Below are positions 28,314 to 37,510 of a DNA stretch of 64,000 nucleotides, in pieces. Under the pieces are notes generated by a model. It was not told the DNA's origin and did not search any database. It saw only the letters and a list, made by a program, of their open reading frames with translations. Every line of letters starts with the position of its first letter. Position 1 is the stretch's first letter. Origin of the DNA: JAKAXG01 sp035702985 (lineage in GTDB: Bacteria; Actinomycetota; Acidimicrobiia; Acidimicrobiales; Palsa-688); assembly GCA_035702985.1 (NCBI GenBank), contig DASSZD010000070.1:14744-78743 (forward strand), written 5' to 3'. A program made the translations under genes and the position numbers.

Positions 28314-30382
28314 CAGTGACGGCTGACGCTGTGCAGGAGCAACAGCGAACGGGCCCCCAGGGTGACCTTCCGCTCGGGTCCGAGGTCGGGGGTGGTGGCC
28401 GGATCGCCGCTGGTCAGCACCACGAACCAGTAGCCGCCCCCGGCCGGGACGGTGAACTCCACGTCCTCCCAGTGGGCGTTGAGCAGCAGCAGGTACCGGT
28501 CCCGGCTGGTCTCCCCCTCCGAGTCCTCGATGTGGCGACCGTCGAGGGCCACGGCCAGCGAGTTGGTCTCGGGGTTCTCCCAGTCCTGCTGCTGCATCTC
28601 CCGCCCGTCGGGGCGGTACAGGACCATCTGGGCCGGCTCGCCGCCCATGGTCCTCAGGTACTCGCGGGGCCGCAGGGCCGGGTGGGCCTTGCGCAGGGCG
28701 ATGGCGGTCCGGACGAAACCCAGCATGTCCTGGTCGACGGCGTCCCAGTCGTACCAGGAGACCTCGCTGTCCTGGCAGTAGGCGTTGTTGTTGCCCCCCT
28801 GGCTGCGGCCCATCTCGTCCCCGCCCAGGATCATCGGGACCCCGGCTGAGAGGAGCAGGGTGCCCAGCAGGTTGCGGCGCTGCCGCTCCCGCAGGGCCAG
28901 CACCTCCTTGTCGTCGGTCGGTCCCTCCACCCCGCAGTTCCAGGAGCGGTTGTGGGACTCACCGTCGTTGTTGTCCTCCCCGTTGGCGTCGTTGTGCTTG
29001 TCGTTGTAGGAGGTCAGATCGGCCAGCGTGAAGCCGTCATGAGCGGTGACGAAATTGACGGACGCGGTCGGGGTGCGCCGCCCGGAGGAATAGATGTCGC
29101 CGCTTCCTGTCAGGCGGAGCGCCAGCTCACCGAGCGTGCCATTTTCCCCTCTCCAGAAGTCCCGCACGCAGTCCCGGTACTTCCCGTTCCACTCCGACCA
29201 CCGGGCCGGGAACCCGCCCACCTGGTAGCCGGCGATGTCCCACGGTTCGGCGATCATCTTCACCGGGGCCAGGACGGGGTCCTGGTGCACCATGTCGAGG
29301 AACGCGCTGTGGATGTCCAGGTCGCCGAACTGGCGGGTGAGGGTGCTGGCCAGGTCGAAACGGAACCCGTCGATGTGCATCTCCGACACCCAGTAGCGCA
29401 GGGAGTCCATGATGAGCCGCAGCGCCATGGGGTGACCCACGTTGAAGCTGTTGCCCGTCCCGGTGGTGTCGAAGTAGTGGGCCCGGTCCTCGTCCACCAG
29501 CCGGTAGTAGGACGGGTTGTCGATCCCTTTCATCGACAGGGTGGGGCCCAGGTGGTTGCCCTCGGCGGTGTGGTTGTAGACCACGTCCATGATCACCTCC
29601 AGCCCGGCGGCGTGGAGGGCCTTGACCATGGCCTTGAACTCCTCCACCTGCCCCCCACCGGTGCCGGCCGAGCTGTAGTCGCCGTGGGGAGCGAAGAAGC
29701 CGATGCTGTTGTAGCCCCAGTAGTTGCGCAGGCCCTTGTCCAGCAGGTGGGAATCCTGGACGAAGTGGTGGACCGGTAGCAGCTCGACGGAGGTGACGCC
29801 CAGGTCCACCAGGTACCCGGTGACATCCGGGTGGGCCAGCCCGGCGTATGTCCCCCTCAGTTCCTCGGGCACACCCGGGTGGCGCCGGGTCAGGCCCTTG
29901 ACGTGGGTCTCGTAGACGATGGTCTCCTCGAGCGGCACCCGGGGCGGCCGGTCCCCGGCCCAGTCGAAGTCCGAAGCGGTGATCACGCAGCGGGGCATGT
30001 GCGGGGCGGAGTCGGTGTCGTTGATGGCGGCCGGGTCGCCGAAGCGGTGCCCGAACACCTCCTCCCCCCACCTGACGTGACCCTCGATGGCGGTGGCGTG
30101 GGGGTCGAGCAGAAGCTTGGCCGGGTTGCAGCGCAGCCCGTCGCCGGGGCTCCACGGGCCGTGCACCCGCAGGCCGTACCGCTGGCCGGGGCCCACCCCG
30201 GGCAGGAAACCGTGGAACACGTGGGCGGTGCGCTCGGGCAGCTCCACCCGCTCCTCGGAACCGTCGGGGGCGAACAGGCACACCTCCACCGCGTCGGCGA
30301 TCTCCGACCCGACGGCGAAGTTGACCCCGTCCTCCTCGACCGTCACTCCGAGGGGAAAATTCCTGCCCTTGTCCGCTTTCAC
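28313..30382 (-). CDS. glgX: glycogen debranching enzyme GlgX/TreX
   Basis: GlgX cleaves alpha-1,6 branches of glycogen, providing linear maltodextrins for TreY and TreZ. It has 689 residues, typical for the family, with an N-terminal CBM48 domain ('LGVTVEEDGVNFAVGSE', residues 11-100). The GH13 barrel has 'VIMDVVYNHTAEGN', the nucleophile Asp343 in 'GFRFDLASTL', the acid/base Glu379 in 'MIAEPWDIAGYQVG' and 'NFVTAHDGFTLADL'. The 'YWGYNSIGFFAPHGDYSS' block is GlgX-specific. ATG start at 30382. It completes a debranching-to-trehalose pathway with treY and treZ less than 5 kb away. Confidence 0.96.
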   Translation of the reverse strand: MKADKGRNFPLGVTVEEDGVNFAVGSEIADAVEVCLFAPDGSEERVELPERTAHVFHGFLPGVGPGQRYGLRVHGPWSPGDGLRCNPAKLLLDPHATAIEGHVRWGEEVFGHRFGDPAAINDTDSAPHMPRCVITASDFDWAGDRPPRVPLEETIVYETHVKGLTRRHPGVPEELRGTYAGLAHPDVTGYLVDLGVTSVELLPVHHFVQDSHLLDKGLRNYWGYNSIGFFAPHGDYSSAGTGGGQVEEFKAMVKALHAAGLEVIMDVVYNHTAEGNHLGPTLSMKGIDNPSYYRLVDEDRAHYFDTTGTGNSFNVGHPMALRLIMDSLRYWVSEMHIDGFRFDLASTLTRQFGDLDIHSAFLDMVHQDPVLAPVKMIAEPWDIAGYQVGGFPARWSEWNGKYRDCVRDFWRGENGTLGELALRLTGSGDIYSSGRRTPTASVNFVTAHDGFTLADLTSYNDKHNDANGEDNNDGESHNRSWNCGVEGPTDDKEVLALRERQRRNLLGTLLLSAGVPMILGGDEMGRSQGGNNNAYCQDSEVSWYDWDAVDQDMLGFVRTAIALRKAHPALRPREYLRTMGGEPAQMVLYRPDGREMQQQDWENPETNSLAVALDGRHIEDSEGETSRDRYLLLLNAHWEDVEFTVPAGGGYWFVVLTSGDPATTPDLGPERKVTLGARSLLLLHSVSRH

Positions 30383-30525
30383 GCCATGACGCTACCCCCC
30401 ACCGTTCGCGGCCAAGCCGGGGCCGGCCGGCCGGCGCTGTCAGCGGTGCCGGGCGCCGGTGCTGTCCGGCCCGGTGGGGGCGCCCGGCCCGGCGGAGCCG
30501 GGCCATATGTGGCAGCGGGAATGCC

Positions 30526-31452
30526 CTATCCTGCTCCGGGCAGGAAGCCCTCCAGGGCCGGCACCGACGGCACCAGGTAGTAGGCCCCGCTGAGGGCGGT
30601 GGCGTGACGGGTCAGGGCGTCGCGGATACCGTCGCCCACCCCGGCCATGCGCTCGAGCATGACCTGGAGCGGGCGCTGCTCGGCGCAGAACCCCACGAAG
30701 ACGGTGCCGTGGTCGCTCGGGCCGCCGTAGGCGGTGTTCCGGCGGTATATACGCAGCTCCTCCCCTCCCTCCTCGACCACGTTGCGGCTCACGTGCGAGT
30801 CGTCGGGCATGACGTCGTCCGCCAGCTCCACACTGTCGGCCTTGCTCCGCCCGATCACCCGCTCCTGCTCCTCGACGCTCAGCTGAGCCCAGCTGCGGTG
30901 GTGACGCCACTGCTGGTAGAGCAGCACGCTGGATCCGTCGGCAGCCACCGCCACGTCGGCGGCCTCGAGCATGGACGGGTTCTCCGTGCCGTCGATGAAG
31001 CCGGTCAGGTCCCGCCGGTGCCGGTACAGCCAGCCGGTGACCTCGGACGCCGGGGCGGCGACGGGGGCCACGGCGTCGAGGACCCGGGTGGCGGCGTCGA
31101 ACACGGCGTCACGGGAACCTCCCGCCACCCACACCCAGGCGTCGTGCTGCGTGGCCGGGAAGCGGACTCCGGCCCCGTCGACCGATCGGAAGGAGCGGGG
31201 CCCGGGACCGCCCCTCGACCCCGAGACCCGCCGCCACAGCTCCGGGCGGACGCCGACCACCACATTGAGCCCGCCCACTGTCGTCTCCGGTCCGGACAGC
31301 TCGGCCAGACAGCGCACCAGGGCCGCCGGGTCGGCCCCGTCGACCAGGTCGAGCTCCAGGTAGCAGTGCTCGGGCACGCCCAGGGCGAATATCCCCGGCT
31401 GGGGGCGGGGTACGGCGGGGCTGGACGGCGGCTGGGCTTCCGGCGGTTGCAT
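30526..31452 (-). CDS. DyP-type heme peroxidase
   Basis: A 308-residue dye-decolorising peroxidase. It carries the distal 'GFIDGTENPS' motif (Asp required for catalysis), the proximal heme ligand in 'DDSHVSRNVV' (His) and the Arg in 'LRIYRRNTAYG'. The N-terminal ferredoxin-like half (residues 15-140) and C-terminal half are both complete. No Tat or Sec signal and no extra C-terminal tail are seen, so a cytoplasmic location is most likely; its partner may be elsewhere. Start ATG 31452, 53 bases after the small conserved gene upstream. Confidence 0.9.
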   Translation of the reverse strand: MQPPEAQPPSSPAVPRPQPGIFALGVPEHCYLELDLVDGADPAALVRCLAELSGPETTVGGLNVVVGVRPELWRRVSGSRGGPGPRSFRSVDGAGVRFPATQHDAWVWVAGGSRDAVFDAATRVLDAVAPVAAPASEVTGWLYRHRRDLTGFIDGTENPSMLEAADVAVAADGSSVLLYQQWRHHRSWAQLSVEEQERVIGRSKADSVELADDVMPDDSHVSRNVVEEGGEELRIYRRNTAYGGPSDHGTVFVGFCAEQRPLQVMLERMAGVGDGIRDALTRHATALSGAYYLVPSVPALEGFLPGAG

Positions 31453-31505
31453 CCCGTAATCCTGCCCAATCCCGGCGCCGTCCCGATCCGACCCCCGGCG
31501 TGTCT

Positions 31506-31859
31506 CTAGTCGGAGCGGCCGGCGTCGAGCCGGTCGAGCAGATCGCCGGCCGCCCGGGCCACGTCGTCGTGGCCGTTCTGCGCCGCTCGCTGCTTGGCGT
31601 GGATGAGCGCCGCCCGGTTGACCCTGGTGAAGTCCCCGAACGGGAACCCGTAGCGGTCCTTGGTCTCCTCCGACGCCTCGGTGTCGATGGCCAGGTGCCA
31701 TTGGCCGTACCCGTCCCACCCGTGCCGGTCGATCTGGTCGTTCTCCTCGGATGCGCTGGGGGCGGCCTTCGACCATTCGGTGTGGACGTCGTAGTGGTGG
31801 GCCTCGATCATCCGATGGGCCTTCTGCACTCCGGCATCGTTCACTCGGTACTTCGCCAT
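31506..31859 (-). CDS. conserved small actinobacterial protein
   Basis: A 117-residue soluble protein that starts 'MAKYRVNDAGVQKAHRMIEA'. It belongs to an actinobacterial family that I recognise by its pattern (YRVND..., ...GYGQWHLAIDTEASEETKDRYGFPFGDF, RVNRAALIHAKQRA) but whose function is unknown. It is acidic and helical. It lies 9 bases after recD, so it is the fourth gene of the recCBD operon, which might tie it to DNA repair. That link rests on position only. Confidence 0.75.
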   Translation of the reverse strand: MAKYRVNDAGVQKAHRMIEAHHYDVHTEWSKAAPSASEENDQIDRHGWDGYGQWHLAIDTEASEETKDRYGFPFGDFTRVNRAALIHAKQRAAQNGHDDVARAAGDLLDRLDAGRSD

Positions 31860-31868
31860 GGCTCAGAC

Positions 31869-34001
31869 CTACCCGATCGGGGCCGGCCGATCCCAGAGCC
31901 GGCGGCCCAGCCCCGATGCCCGCGACAGGGGCTGCCCCACCGCCCGCCGCACGGCGGCCTCCGAGCCCACCACCAGCACGCCCTGGCGGGCCCGGGTGAC
32001 CGCGGTGTACAGCAACTCCCGGGTCAGGAGCCGGGACGTCTCGGGTGGCAGGACGACGGTCACCCGGTCGTACTCCGACCCCTGGCTCTTGTGCACGGTC
32101 GTGGCGAACACCGTGTCCACGGCCTGGAGCCGGAACGGGCTCACGGTCCGCACCCGGCCGCCGGCGCCGTCCACCGCCACGACCCGCGAGCCGGTGGTCG
32201 GGGACGCCGGTTCCGGGCCGGTGCCGTCCGGGCCGGGGACGGCGACGACCACGCCGGTGTCCCCGTTGAACAGCCGCATCCCGTAGTCGTTGGCCGTGAC
32301 CATGACCGGCCGACCGGCGTACCAGGGGCCCTCGAGTCCGATGGCCGGCTGGACGGCGGCGACCCATTCCTCGATCCGGCGGTTCCACACGGTCACCCCG
32401 GCCGGCCCGTCCCGGTGGGCGCACAGGAGTCGGTGCCGGGCCAGGACGTCCAGCGCCGAGCGGCCCCGGCCGGCCCGGGCCTCGGCGACCAGGTCCGCCG
32501 CCCACCCGGTCAGGAGCTCCCGGAGAACCTCGCCGCCCGGGTCATCCCCGGGGTCGCTCCCGGCCGGGCGGTCCCAGCCGGCGGGGGGGGAGGGCAGCCA
32601 CCGCACCGCCGGATGGCCTCCAGCCAACACCTCGAGCGCCCGTTCGGTCCGGCCGGCGCGGACGGCCGAGGCCAGTTCGGCCAGCGGGCCGCTGAAGCGG
32701 TGGTTGGTGCGCAACACGGCGATGCGGCCGGCCAGCCGTCCTCCGTCGGCTCCGGCCGGCCGGGCCGTGGGACCCACGATGTCGGCCAGCACGGCGCCGG
32801 CCTCCACCGAGACCAGCTGCTCCGGGTCACCGACGAGGATCAGGCGGGCGTCGGGCCGGACGGCCTCCAGCAGCCGGGCCATCAGGGCGAGCGACACCAT
32901 GGACGCCTCGTCCACCACCACCACGTCGTGGGGCAGCCGGTGACCCCGGTGATGACGGAAACGGCTGACCCGGTCGGGACGGCTGCCCAGCAGCCGGTGG
33001 ATGGTGACCCCGGCCACCGAGCCCAGGTGGGCCCTGGTCGCGTCGGCCACCGCCATCCGCGCCGCCTCGGACCTCACGGCCTCCTCCATCCGGGCCGCCG
33101 CCTTGCCGGTCGGGGCGGCCAGCCCGATCAACGGTGCCCGCCGCCCGGCGCCGATCGCCGTCTCGGTGATCAGGGCCAGCAGGCGGGCCACGGTGGTGGT
33201 CTTGCCGGTGCCGGGACCGCCGACGATGACGCTCAGACGGCCCGACAGGGCGACGGCGGCCGCCTGACGCTGGTCCCGGGCCGGGTCACCGGGGAACAGT
33301 TCCTCCAGGCGGCGCGGCGCAGAGGGGGCCCCGGCGCCGCCCGGCCCCGGGTCCACCCCGTCCGGGTCGCGTCCGCCGCCGGCCGGGCCGGGGCGGCGGG
33401 CGGGTTCGGCCCGGCGGAGCAGGTCGGCGGCCACATCCATCTCGTCCCGCCAGTAGCGGTCCAGGTACAGGTGGGTGCCCTCCAGGCGGAGCGGGCGGCT
33501 GACCGGTTCCCCGCCGGCGGCGCCCGCCGCCCCGCCCGCCGGCTCCGGTCCGGCGTCGACCAGGGCGCTGCCGGCCACCCGGGGCACCCACCCGGCCGGG
33601 TCCGGCCACGGCAGGCTGTCGACGGCCGCCTCGTCGTCGCCGGCCACCACCGCCGAGGAGCGCACCGTGGCCAGATCGACCGACACGTGGCCCACCCGGG
33701 GGGCCCGGCCGGCCAGGGCGGCGGCCAGCGCCACCAGCTCGTCGTCCTCCCCCGCCAGGCGGCACAGCCGGCGGGCCAGGTGCACGTCGGCAGGGGCCAG
33801 GACGCCGGCCGAGTTGAACACCCGCAGGTTCTGCGGCCCCTCCTCGCCCAGGACCAGCCGGGCGTCGTAGGCCTCGGCCGGGTCGGGGCCGCCGTACCTG
33901 CCGGCCGGGTGGGGGACGGCGGGGGCGGCCGGGTCGGAGGCCGCGGGGGCGGAGGCCGCGGGGGCGACGGGGGCCGGGTCGGGGCCGGGAAGCCCGGTCA
34001 C
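31869..34001 (-). CDS. recD: exodeoxyribonuclease V alpha subunit RecD
   Basis: RecD is the 5'-to-3' helicase motor of RecBCD, which processes double-strand breaks. The protein has 710 residues. Walker A 'GPGTGKTTTVARLL' starts near residue 262, Walker B is 'VVVVDEASMVSLALMARLL', and the C-terminal superfamily-1 motif is 'VHKSQGSEYDRVTVVLP' with 'LLYTAVTRARQGVLVV'. The N-terminal domain is less conserved and Ala/Pro-rich. GTG at 34001 overlaps the recB stop (GTGA), so translation is coupled. Upstream in-frame sequence is only low-complexity, hence this start. Confidence 0.94.
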   Translation of the reverse strand: MTGLPGPDPAPVAPAASAPAASDPAAPAVPHPAGRYGGPDPAEAYDARLVLGEEGPQNLRVFNSAGVLAPADVHLARRLCRLAGEDDELVALAAALAGRAPRVGHVSVDLATVRSSAVVAGDDEAAVDSLPWPDPAGWVPRVAGSALVDAGPEPAGGAAGAAGGEPVSRPLRLEGTHLYLDRYWRDEMDVAADLLRRAEPARRPGPAGGGRDPDGVDPGPGGAGAPSAPRRLEELFPGDPARDQRQAAAVALSGRLSVIVGGPGTGKTTTVARLLALITETAIGAGRRAPLIGLAAPTGKAAARMEEAVRSEAARMAVADATRAHLGSVAGVTIHRLLGSRPDRVSRFRHHRGHRLPHDVVVVDEASMVSLALMARLLEAVRPDARLILVGDPEQLVSVEAGAVLADIVGPTARPAGADGGRLAGRIAVLRTNHRFSGPLAELASAVRAGRTERALEVLAGGHPAVRWLPSPPAGWDRPAGSDPGDDPGGEVLRELLTGWAADLVAEARAGRGRSALDVLARHRLLCAHRDGPAGVTVWNRRIEEWVAAVQPAIGLEGPWYAGRPVMVTANDYGMRLFNGDTGVVVAVPGPDGTGPEPASPTTGSRVVAVDGAGGRVRTVSPFRLQAVDTVFATTVHKSQGSEYDRVTVVLPPETSRLLTRELLYTAVTRARQGVLVVGSEAAVRRAVGQPLSRASGLGRRLWDRPAPIG

Positions 34002-37000
34002 CGCTGGCCGCCCTCGGAGAACAGCTCCGACAGCTGCTCGACCAGACCGCCCGGCGGGGCCCAGCTGAACACCCCGCACGGGGCCCCGTCCACCACCGGG
34101 GTTTCGGGGCCGCCCATACCCCGCAGGAACAGGTACAGCACGCCCCCGAGGTCCCTCTCGGCCCGGTATCCCGGTTGGCGCCACCTCAGGTACCGGTGCA
34201 GGGCCACCAGGTAGAGCAGGGCCTGGAGGGGATAGTGGCGGCGCTGCATCTCGTGGTCGAGCGCGTCCGGGGTGTAGTCGCCCAGGCTCAGCCGGCCACC
34301 CCCGGCGCCCAGCCAGTTGGTCTTGTAGTCGGCCAGGAACCAGCGGTGGGTCCCCTCCGGGCCCCTCACCCGGAACACCAGGTCCAGGCTACCGGTGAGA
34401 TAGCCCCGCAGGCTGGTGGCCAGCACCGGGTCCTCCAGGCGCCGGGGGTAGCCGGCCAGTGGCTCCCGGCCCGGGCCGGCTACCGGCAGGTGGGCGGCGA
34501 GCAGGCCGGCGATGTCGGCGGTGTCCACCTCACCCCGGGGGAGGTCACCGCCGGCCACCGGCAGCTCGAATGACAGCTCGTCGAGGCGGTCGGCCCGGCC
34601 TACGGAGCTCAGGGCCAGACCCGGCAGCAGCGGTCCCAGCGGGGTGGTCAGCACCGCCATCAGGCCGGCGGGCAGGGAGGAGAGGTCGCCGGCCGGGGCG
34701 CCCTGCTGCACAGCCCTGGACAGGGCGGCGTCGACCTCTGCTCCCAGGTCGGCGGCGGCGAAATCGATCCGCTCCATCACCCGGTGCACGAAGGTGCCGA
34801 CCTCCGTCCCGCCGGGAAGCTGCATGAGCGGGCTGGGCCTCTCCAGCCCGGTCGCCGGCCGGCCCGCTCCGCCATCCTCCGCCCCCGCCGTCCCGCCGCC
34901 CGCCCCGCCGGCCGCAACCGGCGGTTCGTCGGAGACGACCGGATCCTCGGGCTCGCTGTCCACCGCCCCGGCCCGGCCGCCATCGTGGGCGCCGGCCGTG
35001 ATGCTCGAGTAGGACGCCCGGCGCCAGCGCTCGTCCAGGGCCCGCTCGAAGCGGGCGCTGGCCAGGTCCGGCCCGGCCGACGGCCGGGCCTGCTCCCCCG
35101 CCCCGGCCGCCGCCCCGGCCGGGCCGTCGGGGGCCTCGACGCTGACCAGTCCGGGGGCCGCCTCCGCCATCCGGTCCAGGACCTTGCGGACCGCCCCGGC
35201 CGACGGCTCCCGGGCCGGCACCCCCCGGACCTCGCCGGTGAGCCCGTCCCGGCACACGAGCAGGCGGGTCAACGGGGACAGGCGGCTGTCCTTGGCCGCC
35301 GCCCACCAGATCACGACCTGGTGCCGGGCCCGGGTCAGGGCCACGTACAGCAACCGGAGGTCCTCCCCCCGGCGCTCGGCCCGGGCCAGGTCGGCGTGCC
35401 CGTCGTAGCCGGACCGGGCCGACCGGTCGTCGCCGGGGCGCCCCACGTCGAGGGTGCGGGCGTCCCCGGCGGCCGGATCGTGGAACACGACCGGAGCGGA
35501 CCGGCTCTCCGGCCGGCCCGGGTCCCACAGGAACGGGCAGTACACCACCGGGAACTCCAACCCCTTGGCCCGGTGGATGGTGAGCACCTGCACCGCCTCG
35601 GCGTCGGACTCCAGGCGGCGGCTGCGCTCCTCCGCCTCGTCCTGCTCGCTGGCAGCGGCCCTGACCCGGGCCGACAGCCAGGCCCGCAGCGCCGGCGCCG
35701 ACAGCTGCTCGGCGGCCGCCCGGGCGTGGAGGAGCTGGGCCACGTGACCCAGATCGGTCAGCAGCCGCTCACCCCCCTCCCGCCCCAGCAGCCGCCCGGG
35801 CAGCTCCTGGTCCACGGTGATGGCGCGGTACAGGGCCGCCACTCCCCGGCCGGCCAGGACCGCCGCCCAGCGGTGGACGCGATCGTGGACCTCCTCCCAG
35901 TAGCCCTCGTCGGCGGTGGCCACCTCGACGGCCCCCAGACCCAGGAACGAGCTGAGCGCCACGGCGGCCACCCGGGGCCGGGAAGCCGGCTCCTGGAGGG
36001 CCTCGAGCAGCCTGAGCCAGTCCCGGGCGGCCGGGGAGGCGAAGACGGTGTCGAGCCCGGCCACCACCGACGGGACCCCGGCCCGGCGCAGGGCGTCTCT
36101 GACCAGGAGGGCCTGGCGGTTGGTCCGGGTCAGCACCGCCACGTCCCCCGGAGCCAGGGGACGCCTCGGCGCCCCGCCGGGCGGGGGCCCCTCGGGCGGC
36201 GGCCCCTCGGGCGGCGGCCCCTCGGGCGGCGGCCCGTCGTGCAGCACCGCCCCCGAGCGCAGCAGGCCGGCCACGTCGGCGGCCAGGTCTGCCGCCAGCC
36301 ATTCCATCAGCGACCCCTTCTGCAGCTGCCCCCGGGAGGTGATGCGCACCCCCGCCTGGCGGTCGGGGACCACCCGGAACCTCAGGGGGGAGGGGTGCGG
36401 GTGGCCGTGCAGGCCGGCACCCTGGCGGTCGGCAGCGGCTCGGACCGTCCGGTACGGGATGCCGGCGTGGCCGAACTGCAGGGGCCGGAGCAGGGCGTCC
36501 ACGGCGTCGAGCAGGGGCTGGTCGGCTCGCCAGTTGTCCGCCAGGGTGTACCGCCGGTCGGCGGAGGCCGCGGCGTCGAGGTAGCTGTGGACATCGGCGC
36601 CGCGGAAACCGTAGATCGCCTGCTTGGGATCGCCGATCAGGACCAGGGTGGACCGGCCCTCCCCGAACGCCCGGCGCAGGATCTCCCACTGGCTGGGGTC
36701 GGTGTCCTGGAACTCGTCCACCAGCACCACCTGGTAACGGCGCCTCAGGCGGTCACAGGCGTCGGGACCCCGGCGGGGATCGGACAGGGTCTGCGCCAGT
36801 CGGAACAGCAGGTCGTCGTAGGTCAGGAGGCGTCCGTCGAGCAGGCGCCGGCCGACCTCCCGGCGGGCGCTGAGGGCCAGCCGCCCCAGCAGCCCGGCCG
36901 GATCCGACCCGGAGTCGGGCACGACCCGGGTGCCGGGGTTCTGGACCGCCAGAGCGGCGGCGCGCCGGGCCACCGCCGGCGTGAACGGGAGGGCCGGTCG

Positions 37001-37510
37001 GCCCAGCGCCCACCGCAGGTAGAGATCGTCGACGACCTCGGTCACCAGGTCCGACGGGTCCTCGAGCAGGACCGTGTCGAGTGCCGTGTCGCCGGCCGAT
37101 CCCAGCTCCCGCAGGACCGCCTGGCAGAACCCGTGCGTGGTGGCGATGGTGGCGGCGTCGAAGTCGGCGATGGCGTCCGCCAGCCGGGTCACCCGCGCCG
37201 CCACCCCGGCGCTGTCACCCTCGGCCACGGCCTGGACGACGGGGTCCGGGCCCGACCCGGGCCCGGAGGCGGCGCCGGCGTGGACCTGCACCAGCCGCTG
37301 CCGGATCCGGTCCCGCAGCTCGCCGGTCGCCATGCGGGTGAAGGTGACGGCCAGGATGTCGGACAAGGGCGTGCCGGCGGCCACGAAGCGGGCCACCAGC
37401 GAGGTCAGGGCGTACGTCTTGCCGGTACCGGCGCTGGCCTCGAGCACCGTGACGCCGGGTCCCGGCAGGGGCCCGGCCAGGTCGAAGGGGGGCGGGGCGG
37501 CGTCGGTCAC
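33998..37510 (-). CDS. recB: exodeoxyribonuclease V beta subunit RecB
   Basis: RecB is the 3'-to-5' helicase and nuclease subunit. The 1170-residue protein has Walker A 'EASAGTGKTYALTSL' at residues 24-38, 'VLVDEFQDTDPSQWEIL', 'LIGDPKQAIYGFRGAD', 'LTIHRAKGLEFPVVYCP' and 'LLYVALTRARHQVVIW'. The C-terminal nuclease retains Asp1061 and Lys1063 in 'FLADYKTNWLG', so nuclease activity is expected. A PPPEG repeat (36181-36239) forms a proline-rich loop near residue 430. GTG start at 37510 overlaps the recC stop by four bases. This is a true RecBCD system rather than AdnAB. Confidence 0.95.
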   Translation of the reverse strand: MTDAAPPPFDLAGPLPGPGVTVLEASAGTGKTYALTSLVARFVAAGTPLSDILAVTFTRMATGELRDRIRQRLVQVHAGAASGPGSGPDPVVQAVAEGDSAGVAARVTRLADAIADFDAATIATTHGFCQAVLRELGSAGDTALDTVLLEDPSDLVTEVVDDLYLRWALGRPALPFTPAVARRAAALAVQNPGTRVVPDSGSDPAGLLGRLALSARREVGRRLLDGRLLTYDDLLFRLAQTLSDPRRGPDACDRLRRRYQVVLVDEFQDTDPSQWEILRRAFGEGRSTLVLIGDPKQAIYGFRGADVHSYLDAAASADRRYTLADNWRADQPLLDAVDALLRPLQFGHAGIPYRTVRAAADRQGAGLHGHPHPSPLRFRVVPDRQAGVRITSRGQLQKGSLMEWLAADLAADVAGLLRSGAVLHDGPPPEGPPPEGPPPEGPPPGGAPRRPLAPGDVAVLTRTNRQALLVRDALRRAGVPSVVAGLDTVFASPAARDWLRLLEALQEPASRPRVAAVALSSFLGLGAVEVATADEGYWEEVHDRVHRWAAVLAGRGVAALYRAITVDQELPGRLLGREGGERLLTDLGHVAQLLHARAAAEQLSAPALRAWLSARVRAAASEQDEAEERSRRLESDAEAVQVLTIHRAKGLEFPVVYCPFLWDPGRPESRSAPVVFHDPAAGDARTLDVGRPGDDRSARSGYDGHADLARAERRGEDLRLLYVALTRARHQVVIWWAAAKDSRLSPLTRLLVCRDGLTGEVRGVPAREPSAGAVRKVLDRMAEAAPGLVSVEAPDGPAGAAAGAGEQARPSAGPDLASARFERALDERWRRASYSSITAGAHDGGRAGAVDSEPEDPVVSDEPPVAAGGAGGGTAGAEDGGAGRPATGLERPSPLMQLPGGTEVGTFVHRVMERIDFAAADLGAEVDAALSRAVQQGAPAGDLSSLPAGLMAVLTTPLGPLLPGLALSSVGRADRLDELSFELPVAGGDLPRGEVDTADIAGLLAAHLPVAGPGREPLAGYPRRLEDPVLATSLRGYLTGSLDLVFRVRGPEGTHRWFLADYKTNWLGAGGGRLSLGDYTPDALDHEMQRRHYPLQALLYLVALHRYLRWRQPGYRAERDLGGVLYLFLRGMGGPETPVVDGAPCGVFSWAPPGGLVEQLSELFSEGGQR
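36181..36239. repeat. 15-bp minisatellite in recB (PPPEG pentapeptide repeat)
   Basis: Four consecutive 15-base units of the type GGCGGCGGCCCCTCG run from 36181 to 36239 with one or two mismatches in the outer copies. On the coding strand they specify PPPEG three times and then PPPGG, between helicase motifs of RecB. Repeat length is a multiple of three, so copy number can change without a frameshift. Such units are prone to slippage and may differ between strains. Confidence 0.75.

Noticed and set aside
30526..31452. DyP peroxidase as an encapsulin cargo
   Set aside because: No C-terminal targeting extension follows the catalytic domain and no encapsulin gene is near; it ends at LEGFLPGAG.
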